Source: Phellopilus nigrolimitatus
Lineage: Eukaryota; Basidiomycota; Agaricomycetes; Hymenochaetales; Hymenochaetaceae
Assembly: GCA_021029095.1 (NCBI GenBank)
Contig: JAJOHG010000051.1
Span: 124,001-188,000 of the forward strand
Reading direction: 5' to 3'
DNA length: 64,000 nucleotides
Numbering within the stretch: the first letter of the stretch is position 1; every line of letters starts with the position of its first letter. The notes below the pieces were generated by a model. That model was not told the DNA's origin and made no database searches. It worked only from the letters and a program-made list of their open reading frames with translations. Of this stretch, positions 51,753 to 64,000 are shown one piece after another. A program made the position numbers and the translations under genes.

Positions 51753-52373
51753 TTATTCCTCCTCATCCTCGTTGATCTCCGCTTCGGCGCTCCTGCCCGC
51801 CTGGAATGTCTTGATCTTCGTCTGGATGTTCTCAATGCGCTGCTCGTGTGTGAGATGTGTGAGACGGTGTGTCTTGTGCTTGAGGCTCTCCACCTCCCAG
51901 TCCTTCGACTTCTCCGTCAGCTTGAACATCGGGTCCTCGCGGATCGCAGCGTACGCATTTGTGTGAATCTCCTCCATGTCCTCCGAGCCAACGCCATTCG
52001 CGAGGTACATCGCGAACTGCTTCTTGAAGCGCTCGTCGTCCTCCTCCTCGAGCGACTCCATGTACTCCGCGACGTGCCCGCCGAAGATGTACTTCTTCAG
52101 CACTTCGGCGTCGAGCGTCTTCGCCTCCGGGTCGTAGCCGGGAAAACACTTTTCCGAGTACGGAATGAAGATACCGCCGTCCGACACACCCTTCATCGCG
52201 CCGAAGACGAGGGAGCCGGTCGAGGTAGCATTTGAAAGGGCGGGGTGCATCCTCCTCGTCGAGCGCCTCGGTGAGGGTCAGTCCACCATCGGGCTCAACG
52301 ACACCCTCATACTTGTCAGCGAGGCCGAGTTTGGTGAGGGCGCGACGTGCACAGAGAAAACCAGTAGCGTAGG
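51753..52373 (-). pseudogene. ribosomal protein L5 (uL18) fragment
   Basis: The 3' two-thirds of a 60S L5 gene. The first block reads AYATGFLCARRALTKLGL and runs into DAPRPFKCYLD. After a frame change the second block reads TSTGSLVFGAMKGVSDGG and runs to the stop at 51753. About 19-20 bp seem to be missing near 52215-52226 between two ctcgac words, which breaks the frame. L5 binds 5S rRNA; this copy lacks the N-terminus and cannot make it. It is joined upstream, through an intron (52374-52438), to an Hsp70 fragment. Confidence 0.85.
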
Positions 52374-52438
52374 CTATTGAGCAATGCATATTAGAACCAA
52401 AAAGTTGTTTTCTCAGAGTCTCGAAAGGTCGGGCTTAC

Positions 52439-53285
52439 CAGAACCACCAACAAGTACGACCTATAGAGCGATCAGGACAGGTACGTCTAACAAACAAAGA
52501 AACTCGCACATACTTCATCAACTTCATCCTTCTTGACACCAGCATCCTTCAGGACCTGCTCGACGGGCTTCATGGTCTTTCTGAAAAAGTTCATGTTAAA
52601 CGTAGCGCGAGTGAGCGTCTCGGAGAAGTCTTTGCCATTCTCGAACGATTCGATCTCAAGACGAGTCGATCACTGACTAGAGAGCGTGCGCTTGGCCTTC
52701 TCAACTTCACGCTTAAGCTTACCCATCACCCGCAAGTTATTTGTGACGTCGGCACCATATTTCTTCTTGTACAACTTGACGAAGTAGTCGATAACACGGT
52801 TATCGAAATCCTCACCACCTAAGTGAGTGTCACCGGCCGTCGCGAGGACCTCAAAGACACCATCGTCGATGGAGAGAATGGAGATATCGAAAGTACCACC
52901 GCCAAGATCATACACGATGATGCGCGCTTCGCCACCCTCTCTGTGTCGAGACCGTAAGCGATCGCAGCTGCAGTGGGCTAATTGACGACACGGAAGACCT
53001 GAAGGCCAGTAGTTGTGCCGGCGTCCTTGGTCGCTTGGCGCTGAGTATCGTTGAAGTACGCAGGAACCGTGACGACAGTGTGCGTAACCTTCTTTCCGAG
53101 ATACGCTTCAGCTGTCTCCTTCATCTTGGACAAGACCATGGCTGAAATTTCCTCCGGGGTCTGAGACTTTTGTTCGCCTTTTGAGAAAGCTTCGATGCTC
53201 GGGAGGACTCACAAATTCGCGGTCCTCGCCCTTGTGCGTGACGTGAATGACCAGCTTCCCACTTTTGCCCTTGATCTAGAAGGAC
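52439..53285 (-). pseudogene. Hsp70 (BiP-like) fragment, broken
   Basis: Internal part of an Hsp70 ATPase and hinge region. Visible pieces are [76 protein letters not shown] and [17 protein letters not shown], ending VVLVGGS at 52439. Defects: TAG replaces the Glu before PTAAAIAYG (near 52980), there is a frameshift before the YDLGGGTFD motif (near 52935), TGA comes after TLSSQ (52670), and three residues are missing near 52600. An intron before PEEIS and another before the final VVLVGG block are retained, so the copy came from genomic DNA. The N-terminal nucleotide-binding start and the whole substrate-binding domain are absent. Confidence 0.85.
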
Positions 53286-53349
53286 CCGTCGTCCTGGCCG
53301 GGCCCGCCGAGCGGCGCGCCGCTGATGAAGAGTCCGCCGAGGATGTTGC

Positions 53350-53690
53350 ACGTACCGCCCATGGCCTGCATGCTCGCCATCTGCGGCTAGTCGGGGCTTT
53401 TGCCGGCCTACGCGGAGGGCGCCTGCATTTACTGGGGGGCCGAGCAGTCGAGCGGCGCGCCGACGGGCATGTTGGAGGGGAGCGGGCCGTGCGGCACGTT
53501 GAGACAGGCCTGGATGAGGTTCTTGCCTTCGGGCTGCGTGACGAGCGGCTGCAGCTTGTCGGTGGTGAAGTATACATGAGCCCGGTCTCGGAGACGACGA
53601 CCAGGAGCACCTGCGTTCCGGTGAGTGTCGAGAGCTTGTATGCGTTCTTCATGATACCGAGATTAGGACTTAAGCATAATTTCTTTCGAA
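53350..53690 (-). pseudogene. MADS-box (SRF/Mcm1-type) fragment
   Basis: Minus-strand block GIMKNAYKLSTLTGTQVLLV matches the second half of an SRF-type MADS domain. A one-base loss at about 53570 shifts the frame, after which DKLQPLVTQPEGKNLIQACL continues. Stops follow at about 53432 and 53415. The DNA-binding basic half is missing. The next sequence runs into the Hsp70 fragment. Confidence 0.75.
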
Positions 53691-53699
53691 ATTGTGACA

Positions 53700-54185
53700 T
53701 GTCACAAATGTAACGGTTACGGCCCCAAAAGGATATGTTGAACTTGACTTTTTCTTGCCACGTCTTTTTCTCTTGCTTCTCTCGTCTGCAAAGTCCATCC
53801 TGTCCGGACGCAGCTTTGGAAGCAGGCGCATAACGCTGCGCGTGAATATCGCAGTCGACTACGACGGCCCAAGTTTGTCCGAGAGGTGAGTGAGACCGAG
53901 CGCATCCGTAATCAATACTAACGGCAACAACCTGTCCAAGGGCACGCGGCGGTGGCTCGAGCCACTGCCGGACCACTCGCTGCCCGCGCTCAACATCCAG
54001 TCGTGCGGGCGCGAGCCCCGGTGCGAACGGGCATGCGAACGGACACGCGAACAGGAGGGGCAAGGCGCGCGCGGATGTCGTCATTGACGTGGCGATGTTC
54101 GACCCGCTCGCGTACCCGCCGCGCGCACATGAACGGTAAGCTATTCCCTGCATGCCCGTGCCTGCTGCTCACACTTCCCTCCACA
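53700..54185. other. mosaic segment of unidentified origin
   Basis: GC-rich sequence between the MADS fragment and the PAK copy. A plus-strand frame near 54070-54130 ([17 protein letters not shown]) looks protein-like and ends at a GTAAGC-type donor. It may be another captured exon, but I cannot name it. Confidence 0.3.
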
Positions 54186-54189
54186 CCCT

Positions 54190-56245
<2,056 letters not shown>

Positions 56246-56469
56246 AGTGCCTATCCTGTATGTTCCCATCTCATTTCCCCCGCTTTCTCTTATTTCTCTT
56301 ATGAAGCTTCTCCCTCCCCTCACCCCCCTCCCCCTTTTTTTTTGTTTTGATTACCCATATGTAGTGGCTGCCCAATGTCCGTATGTAGAGCTGCAATATA
56401 GAACATTTCTCACAATAGCACTGCCCCTCCACCATCCGCCCTATATATTCTGCACAACTACAGGCCAAC

Positions 56470-56660
56470 AGACTACACAGACTATGCAGCTACAGTGCTA
56501 TGAACTCCTGTGCTACAGTGCTACGAACATCAGTGCTACAGGCCTACAGTGCTATGAACATCAGTGCTATGGGCCTACAGGCCTACAGTGCTACAGGCCT
56601 ACAGAGCTATGGACACCTACAGACTACGGCACTATGGGCTCCTATATAGCGCTATATAAG
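56470..56660. repeat. minisatellite of ctacag/gctatg words, inverted relative to the one at 50 kb
   Basis: Tandem words such as ctacagtgctatgaac and ctacaggcctacag repeat irregularly. Their reverse complements (ttcatagcactgtag) match the unit of the 49.99-50.29 kb minisatellite. Short tatatag blocks follow to about 56725, as in the left array. Confidence 0.75.
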
Positions 56661-56745
56661 GGGGGGATATCTATGGAGTACTATAGAGCTATATTTCCTA
56701 TATAGTCCTATATAGGTCTGTATAGCTTTGGTAATTTTCCTGATG

Positions 56746-57317
56746 CAGAACACGCGGGTCCGGGTCAATCCGGGGATCGACTCGTAGTATGCCCTAGCGT
56801 ACTATTGCCGTGTTCCTTTGCTACAGTACTTTGTTGGCTTTGTGACATTCTTGGCTCAAGCTTTGATGCATGCACAGAGTTTAGTCTAGTCATGGTGTAG
56901 ATATAGATTCTTACAAAAGAGATTGTATGCTCATGGTGAGCTTCGGTGGAGGGCCCACATCAGTAAATCTACCTAAGATGGCACATTTCACTTGTACAAG
57001 ACGATAGGTGCGGAAAAAGTGCAAATAAGCAATGATCTGGTGCATGTCAGTCTTACCGCCACTAGAAGACCAGAATAAGGACATGTAAGCTCTTTTTGCT
57101 TTTCAATCTAGCTGAGCGCGGATTTTCACCAATAAATTGCTAGCTCAGTGTTGCAAAGCTATTGTTACTATTTGTAACTTTGCGTTGCTAATTTAGCCGA
57201 GCTAAATTGTTTTAATTAATACATTGCTAGCTCAGTGCTGCAAAGCTACTGCTAGTGTATGTGAATTTGCTTTACTGTAGAAAGCACTGCATAAATAGTT
57301 TTGCTGCTGATGGCTTG
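56746..57317. other. AT-rich flank and promoter region of the F-box-like gene
   Basis: Contains a direct repeat pair around 57137-57250: ttgctagctcagtg(t/c)tgcaaagcta occurs twice, about 84 bp apart. No coding frame is supported. Confidence 0.45.
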
Positions 57318-57325
57318 TATAAATA
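57318..57325 (+). promoter_or_regulatory. TATA box of the F-box-like gene
   Basis: TATAAATA lies 82 bp upstream of the ATG at 57407, the same arrangement as at the P450 gene. Confidence 0.5.
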
Positions 57326-57406
57326 CAGCCAGTGATATTGACTGACAGCAAATCTTTTCTTTCTTATTCCAACTAGCTGGTGCTCATTGTCACTCAATCA
57401 CCTACT

Positions 57407-59102
57407 ATGGCCGACATCTTATTAGATAAATCCAACTTTCCACATGTCCCTAGTGGACTGATTGATCAGATCCACAGTTATTGTACCAGTCCAAAAGATG
57501 CTTTTAACCTAGCAAGAGTATGTGTATGCCACTTTTTGATACAAATATCACTTCTGAGCATTTTCAGATATGCAAGGCTCTTCAAGTTATTTGCAAATCT
57601 CGTCAAATCTGGCTATCTTCACTGCAGAACCTGGATGTGGCACAAGCACCTGGTATCACTCCATCTGATCAGTTAGACAGTCTTTTAACTGAAGTAATCA
57701 TCTTGAAGGTTGTCAGGGCTGTTCGCCTTGCTCATAACATGAAGGCCCATGGGCCCCTGCGCTATGTGCAGACAGATATAAACCCACATATCCTTCAAAA
57801 CAAGAAAAAAGATCTATTTCTTGTTCTTTCTGATTGCACTGATCCCCAACTCCTGCCTGGTGGGCATCATTCTTTATTTATAAAAGATGGAAGGCTAGAG
57901 CTCTGGGCACTTAAACCTGCTGCTTCTGAACCAGTTTGGGTAGCTGAGGGACCTAATTCCTGCAGCACATTTGATTTTGAGCTTGTGCAGGGTGGAAAGG
58001 CTCTCACTGTTGCAGCTGCATATGAAACACAGATTGGGTGGTGAGTAATATGGGCCTAAACCGATTGATCAGATCTGGCTCACATTCCTTCCTTTACCAG
58101 GCTCATCCGTGTGTATAAATTTGACTTCAAGTCACAAAAGGGTGGAATTATCATGGAGCGCACCATACAAGACACCTTCTCGGCACCTCAGCTCATGGTT
58201 CGTGCCAACTTTGTTATGGTATCTTTCCAAACACTTGGTCAAATTTTCCTACTCAATTGGAAAATCCATGGTGGGATCATACTTGAATATCTTAAGCCTG
58301 GTGTAAGTACAGTCCTTCCACTCCTAATTTCCACATACTCTGCTGTTAAAGTGTGACTAATAAGAGTGATTTATAGAGATTATATTCTTTACACTTAAAA
58401 AAGGCAGAAGCAGCACTTCTTGGGGACCATCACATTGTCATTGCAGCAAATTTTGGCACTGAAAATCTTAAGCTGGCTTCCATCTCGCTCTCCTCACTTG
58501 ATGAACATTGGTCTCAGAAATCTAATCCGAAGGAGTGGAAACGAAATAACTACTCCTCGAGAATTGCACAAGCAGATAAGGTTGAGGACCAAGGTGTTGC
58601 ATGCTTATGCCTCGAAAATATAAAAGACGGACAGCCAATGCTTTTCGCAATGCATGCATTCACCCCTGCATGGCGCAAAAATACAGACCCAAATGTGCCC
58701 GTGCCAGGAGAAATCTTTGTTGTTGCGGATCGCGAACTGTCGGACGAGTCATATCAACTTCAATCATACCGAATCCAGCTTTCAGCTCGCAGAGTGGTTG
58801 CTCCAGATGTCACCTGGCACCTCTCACTTGTCAAGCAGGGTTGCTCAGTCACGCAGTTGCCGGTGAGGGACATGGACATAAGTATTTCGCATACAGGGCA
58901 CGTGTTCGCGCTGCAAAATGGCACCGTTCTGTGCTATCAGCTCTTCTGCTCAGATGCGCAACCGGCAAATGAGCTTTCAATACAGGCAGACGGCAGCAAC
59001 ACAGGGTTACGCCCAACGCGTATGACTGTAGAGCCAGTTAGTGGAGCTTTGGTAATTAGAACACTAGACACACTGAGAGTTGCACAACCTGCCCGCGAGT
59101 AA
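57407..59102 (+). CDS. F-box-like protein
   Basis: ATG 57407 begins an F-box-like segment (VPSGLIDQI, KDAFNLAR). It continues after a short intron (about 57518-57576) with ICKALQVICKSRQIW, then LDVAQAPG. The remaining about 420 residues are beta-rich without a named domain. Three further short introns near 58041, 58302 and 58577 keep the frame open to the stop at 59100-59102. F-box proteins recruit substrates to SCF ubiquitin ligases, and Agaricomycetes have many lineage-specific copies. The gene is intact although it sits inside the repeat block, and it is more AT-rich than the neighbouring mosaic. Confidence 0.7.
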
Positions 59103-59880
59103 AAAGACTTCCTGAATACCTAGATTACAAAAAAAAAAAAAAAAACAAGTTTGAGAGGGAGCTGCCAAAGTGCGATGATGTACATATGCAGGTAGTATGA
59201 CACTGAACTTTGGTGAATCGATTTGAGAGATTAAAGAGAAAATTTCTGCTTTCCCTGGGATACGGAAGATACGTGCACAGGATTTCACTCGAGGTCGGCA
59301 GCCCTGTTTAGTGCTTGGTTGGTCGGGAAATTTTCAAGGAAGTGCACCAAATGATCAAACACCGTCTGAACTTGTGCCTTTCCGCTACCGTGACTCGGTG
59401 CAAATGAGAGCATTGGTGCTTGTGCAATTCGACATACTAACTGGGACATCGCCCTCGTGCAAAAATGCAACACACCATGGCTACTATATAGCGTGCAACA
59501 TGGCCCGCGCAATCACTCTAGATGCTTTCACTCGGCAGAATTGGCTACCTGCGACCGCTCGATATGCTTCAGCATATGTCCGTTGTGGGAAGACCCGAAG
59601 GAAGATTGCTCTCAAAGCATGAAACATCACTACGACCGAGTTTTGCTCGAATCGACTGGTGTTTGGCCTACACGATTTCTTCGCCCTTTTGGAACTATTA
59701 GGATCGAGCGAAATAGGATAAGATAGCTGCTGGCTGATTTTGAAGGCGAACTGAAGAACAGTCCTTCGAGTTCAAATGGCGAAGATAAACGTTGTATACA
59801 GTAGCTGTACCTACACTTCTCCCAGTCGGGGAGCTTTGATTTGGCCAAACAGAAGAGTCGAAATCTCGGAAGGCAAAGAG
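59103..59880. other. 3' flank with an A-tract
   Basis: A run of about 18 A residues lies at about 59130-59147, 30 bp after the F-box-like stop. No gene is supported in the rest. Confidence 0.4.
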
Positions 59881-60664
59881 TTACATGTGTTTGTCTGCGA
59901 GCCAGCGCTTCAGCATCTCCAAAAAAACGACAAGCTTGTCATGCGTAACCTGTGTATCGAAACAATCAGCAATTCTATCAGAAAAGAATAAACACAAAAG
60001 GCAGACCAAATGGCCCGCGCCATAAATCAACGCAAATGTAAAGTTCCCATATGTCCTCGTCTTCTCTACCGGCTCCTCATTCATGAACCGCTCCGTCAAA
60101 GGCTTTCCGCGAATGCTTCTTGACCCGCCCAGTCCATGTCTAGCGTCCGCCGCTCATTTCCAACCCAGTCTGCGATGAAGTCGTAGATGCCTGCGTCGAT
60201 ATGCACCCTCACGTCGCGCACAAGAGGCTCTGGGATGTACAGTTGCGTTTGGTGCAGCGGGTCGCCGCTTTCGCAGAAGCGATCGTACACATCCATGGCG
60301 ATATTGGTAAAATTGCCGAACGCGTGGTCCACCCCGAGCGTCTTTCGTACCTCGGGCGAATCGAGGTAGGCTACGATATCACTGCCACTCGATTCTAAGT
60401 CCTGTAAAAACATTCAAGGGATCGGAATCACTTACAGCTCTAATAGGTAGCAATCTTTGCCCGTGTCGCATTTCTTCGACAGGACGAGATATGGTATTAT
60501 CTCTTCAAAGCAAATTTTGAACGCGGCGTTACAATCGAGAAGGCCGAAGTGGTCGATGCAGGCTTTCTTAGACCATCTCTTGCAGCGAGGTAACTGCTGG
60601 TGTAAGAAATGCTTGAGATACGTGCACTCGATCTCAGATGAGCGAGAGGGAACTGACAATTTGT
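59881..60664 (-). pseudogene. 3' part of a serine carboxypeptidase (S10) gene
   Basis: Minus-strand exons give, in order, a Cys-rich segment (KKCDTGKDCYLLEL), then YLDSPEVRKTLGVD, then AGIYDFIADWVGNERRTLD, then AGHL joined across an intron (about 59949-60011) to FLEMLKRWLADKHM and the stop at 59881. These fit the C-terminal half of secreted or vacuolar S10 peptidases, including the catalytic-His AGH. The N-terminal half with the serine nucleophile (GESYAG-type) was not found upstream to 62 kb. This is therefore probably a truncated relic, but a distant or diverged 5' part cannot be excluded. Confidence 0.7.
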
Positions 60665-62030
60665 TTCATGCGGACACACGTACTAAAGGTAGTCAGCGAA
60701 AGGTTAGGGCCGTCCTGGTTTATTGATGAAAAACCTAACTTGTTGATCAGGAGCAATCGACGCTGCTGTACATTGCATATTGTAATAAGAGCGTAGGAAA
60801 CTAGATGGATGTAAGATAACAGCAGCACGCTGTAGAGATCACGATATGTTGTCACTCGCTTCCTGAGCACAAGTCAGGAAGAAGGAAGTCGAAGGCCACA
60901 TGGTGAAGAACACTTCAAAGCTACTTGCAGAAGCATCGGATCGTGTACAGAGCATCCGTGAAATCGATCAGGAGACGACTATTAGCTTTCACGCGTGAGC
61001 CGAGGACAAGTTCAGACAGGCAGCGCGCGATAGTTGGCTTTTTTTCGCCAATAAGGCCATTCATCCAGATGGTAATCGTCCTTTTCTGCGACAGACCTCA
61101 ACGGATAGCCGTAGAAGTCCAACGGCTATCGTTTTCAACCAGATTCTGTTGCCATGACGCTGTCTTTCAGTAGAAAGAGCTATTCATATGTATCAGATGG
61201 TCTGTCGAAGGCCCATATCCATTAGGTAGAGCCCAAAAGACGCACTGACTGAACGCATGATTCGACCGATTGGTGAGCGCCGAGAATGGTCAAAGATATT
61301 CGGATAGTTTCTTGTGCTTCATCAAAATCCCTTCATCGGAGGATACAGTTCAAACAAATGTGTGCCCGGAGAACTAGCGTCTAAGGATAGGGTGAGCTCT
61401 GTGGCCAAGCATGTGAACGTTCGGCGAGAGAAGGGCGATGAGGAAAAACAATGGATGCATACGCCACACCGCCACACCTTCCTTCTCCAGACACCGACGA
61501 TCTCAAGATCATATTCGAAGGCAATTTCCTCAAAACTATATGTCCGCACAACGTCAGCATTGTAATAAACGAGCTAGACAACTAAGTACGACAGAGGAGT
61601 TGCAAGCGAAAAAACATATCGGTGAAAATATTAACCATGCTAGGTCCGTGAAAGAGCAATCCCAGCACTTCTCATTCACCATCCGCCTGCACAGTTTTTC
61701 AGCGCACGACGGATAGGGTCGGTATGGGCCTTACCAGAACCGATGCAGAGTGGAGCGTATGTCGTCTGCTCGGGCAGAAGAAGGCCCAGAAAGGAAAATG
61801 AAAATGAAGAAACGAGAGAAATATGAGAGACAATACGTGTATTGAGGATGACGATGGACGTAGTCGATGGTGAGGAAGGAATCCAGGAAAAAGTTCCAAT
61901 TTTAACGTGTGATATTTGTGACGCATGTTTATGTCACCTTGTGTCACACTCAAACTTCGAGCCTCGTAAGTAAACCTTACCCGCTGTCAAGACTCAAGAC
62001 CACCGATTCCCCTCGTCAAATTAGCCCACA
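60665..62030. other. no gene recognised; holds the RPS4 promoter
   Basis: About 1.37 kb. Short frames on both strands have no motif or splice support. No carboxypeptidase 5' exons were seen. Confidence 0.4.
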
Positions 62031-63176
62031 ATGGTCAGTCTTGCTATATATGTGTCCTTCCGTGCGTTGCTGCTGCTGGTTACTGCGAAGAAATGGTCAA
62101 AAACGAGGGGTTAGGAGGCTGGATGACGGACGGACAGGTTGGATGACATCGGATGTCGTACGACATTGGGTCTTTGGAAACAGCACTGGCTCTGGCAGTG
62201 GCGACAGCAACGCCAGGATACGCGATGTTGGAGGTGACGCTGACGATTTTCTGGTTTTGTACAGGCCCGAGGACCGAAAAAGCACTTGAAGCGGCTTGCC
62301 GCCCCTTCCGCTTGGATGCTTGACAAGCTCAGCGGCACCTACGTGCGTCCATTTATCGCTTTGCTTGCCTAGAGTCCACTGAACCCAGGAAATTTTCATA
62401 ATCTACCATGTAGGCACCCCGTCCCTCACCCGGTCCCCACAAGCTGCGCGAGTCCCTGCCCCTCACCATCTTCCTCCGCAACCGCCTGAAGTACGCGCTG
62501 AACGGCCGCGAGGTCACCTCAATCGTGAAGCAGCGCCTCATTCGCGTGGACGGCAAGGTGCGCACGGATGAGACGTACCCGGCGGGCTTTATGGACGTTA
62601 TCTCGATCGAGAAGTCCGGCGAGCACTTCCGCCTGCTCTACGACGTCAAGGGCCGCTTCGCGATCCACCGCATCACGCCGGAGGAGGCGACCTACAAGCT
62701 GCTCAAGGTGCGCCGGGTCGCGCTCGGCGCGAAGGGCGTGCCGTACGTCGTCACGCACGACGGCCGCACGATCCGCTACCCGGACCCGCTCATCAAGGTC
62801 AACGACACCGTCAAGTTCGACTTCGAGCAGGGCAAGATCACGGACTTTGTCCGGTTCGACACGGGGAACATCGTCATGATCACCGGCGGCCGCAACATGG
62901 GCCGTGCAGGTGTCATCGTTCATCGTGAGAGGCACCTCGGGGGCTTCGACATGGTCCATGTCCGTGACTCGCTCGACCGCACGTTCGCGACTCGGTGAGT
63001 AATGTCTATGTATTCTCTCTTTCAACAATCTGATCAGTACATCCAGCCTGTCGAACATCTTCGTCATTGGTGAAGGCATCAAGCCATGGGTTTCGCTGCC
63101 AAAGGGCAAAGGTACCAAACTCTCCATTTCGGAGGAGCGCGACCTCAGGAGGAAGCAGCGCGCCGCGGAGCAGTAG
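62031..63176 (+). CDS. RPS4: 40S ribosomal protein S4 (eS4)
   Basis: Structural protein of the small ribosomal subunit with an S4-like RNA-binding domain and a C-terminal KOW motif. Four exons: 62031-62033, 62265-62342, 62414-62994, 63047-63176, for 263 residues, the usual eS4 length. Exon 1 is the ATG alone; the reading continues [19 protein letters not shown]. Other marks are [31 protein letters not shown] and NMGRAGVI. The first intron is 231 nt, three to four times longer than most introns here. No internal stop or frameshift was seen. The intact gene contrasts with the broken L5 fragment 10 kb away. Confidence 0.96.
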
Positions 63177-63857
63177 ACAGATACTTTCTTCCCTTATGTT
63201 ATCGCGTTTCCTTCTCTGTTTTTAGGCCATGCATGTATGTCCCTCTACCTCACCCATCCCCTGCCCGCACAACCAAAAATACGTATATTCGCATGCACAT
63301 GCATTATGTGGACTTTAGCTTGAGTGATGCGAAAATTGTGTCCATGCCGATCTCTGCCGGTTCGTGCCGGCTATTTCCTTCATCTCCGCTCGTGCCGAAC
63401 TTCCTGTACGTACAGGTGGGTCCAGAGAGCATTGCACGTTGCCTTATATGGAGATGTACCTGGTATCGCCAGGGTAGGTGATATGTGGAGGTCCACAGGC
63501 AGTCTTCCGAAGAAATCCTGGGTGTTATGCGTCCTCGCCGCGTCGCGCCCGAGCGAGGTCGACGTCGCCGCCGTCGCATAGAGCTTGACGGGCCAGAGCG
63601 TCGCAAAACGGTCCATTCTACCAAAGATCAAAGCAGGGTCGGATGATCATGCTTGTCTTTCAATCAACGTATACGTTCTCGACCTGCGAACCCTACCGCG
63701 CTCAGTTACTCACGCCCATCGCATGTAAAAAGAAAAAGAAAATACAACCATTGCACTCTTACAATTATATGACAATACACATTGACAACACATACGTAGC
63801 TACGTCGAAAGGGGGAAGTGATACAACTACAATGACCTGCCGACAAAGACCTGCCGG
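63177..63857. other. convergent intergenic region
   Basis: Between RPS4 (+) and the partial gene at the right edge (-). Short frames near 63400-63630 have no motif. No gene is called. Confidence 0.4.
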
Positions 63858-64000
63858 CTACGAACCATTTAACCACGATGCCACCTTCTCTGTTGAACGC
63901 TGCTTTGACACAGATTCTGCTGCCTCCTTCGCTCTTTCCATTGCCTTGTTGTGGAATATGCTCCACAGCACCATGATCATATCCTGCCCGTCGATCTTCT
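63858..64000 (-). CDS. unidentified protein, C-terminal end (partial)
   Basis: The minus-strand frame entering from the right edge ends at 63858-63860. It encodes about 46 residues of a helical, charged C-terminus (segments DMIMVLWSIFHNK and KVASWLNGS). Too little is present to name it. Confidence 0.5.
   Translation of the reverse strand, partial: KIDGQDMIMVLWSIFHNKAMERAKEAAESVSKQRSTEKVASWLNGS

Noticed and set aside
51318..52235. 305-codon plus-strand frame rich in Leu and Arg
   Set aside because: Antisense of the L5 fragment and Gly/Pro-rich tail; the minus-strand reading matches a real protein.
53209..54153. 314-codon minus-strand frame across the MADS and Hsp70 junction
   Set aside because: Only a short part is the true MADS frame. 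The rest is a shifted reading of the MADS and Hsp70 pieces.
60665..62030. Upstream half of the carboxypeptidase gene
   Set aside because: I read both strands for the GESYAG-type nucleophile and the NGGPGCSS-type motif and found neither.

Overview
The window looks like nuclear DNA from a filamentous basidiomycete, probably an Agaricomycete. Genes are dense and intron-rich, with introns of about 45-75 nt, GTRNGT-like donors and short 3' exons. Family content is fungal: a Rog1-type lipase, Pif1, Tel1/ATM, a PAK kinase, a psi-producing-oxygenase-like dioxygenase, UbiA and fungal four-helix membrane proteins. No prokaryotic operon structure is visible. All gene models come from reading frames, splice signals and family motifs; no search was run.

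Left third (0.9-31 kb): a cytochrome P450 (+), a MYND zinc-finger protein with a C-terminal membrane anchor (-), an alcohol O-acetyltransferase-like gene (+) and a fatty-acid dioxygenase/P450 fusion of the Ppo/linoleate-diol-synthase type (-). Then come a small orphan (+), a BTB/POZ protein (-), a coiled-coil protein (+), a Rog1-like lipase (+), a Pif1 helicase (+), a relic of a MYND-associated protein (-), a UbiA-type prenyltransferase (+) and a divergent pair of four-helix membrane proteins. The P450, acyltransferase and dioxygenase lie within 13 kb and could act in one lipid or oxylipin pathway, which is inference.

Centre (33-48 kb): a roughly 3,030-residue Tel1/ATM checkpoint kinase (+), followed by a complete PAK-family kinase with a CRIB/PBD motif (+).

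Right third (48-60 kb) is a young, repeat-rich, rearranged block. It holds a 678-bp hAT-like MITE with a perfect 8-bp target-site duplication and inverted minisatellites near 50.0 and 56.5 kb. It also holds a chain of broken gene pieces (MADS-box, Hsp70, ribosomal protein L5) and a decayed second copy of the PAK gene missing 288 bp of its kinase domain. Two fragments of a serine carboxypeptidase lie at 48.5 and 59.9-60.7 kb. Captured pieces keep intron sequence, so copying was at DNA level. An intact F-box-like gene (57.4-59.1 kb) sits inside this block.

Beyond it are an intact ribosomal protein S4 gene (62.0-63.2 kb) and the 3' end of an unidentified minus-strand gene running off the right edge. 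Several otherwise good genes (acyltransferase twice, TEL1, possibly UbiA) carry isolated one-base frame breaks. These may be assembly errors or recent mutations, and should be checked before any are called pseudogenes.
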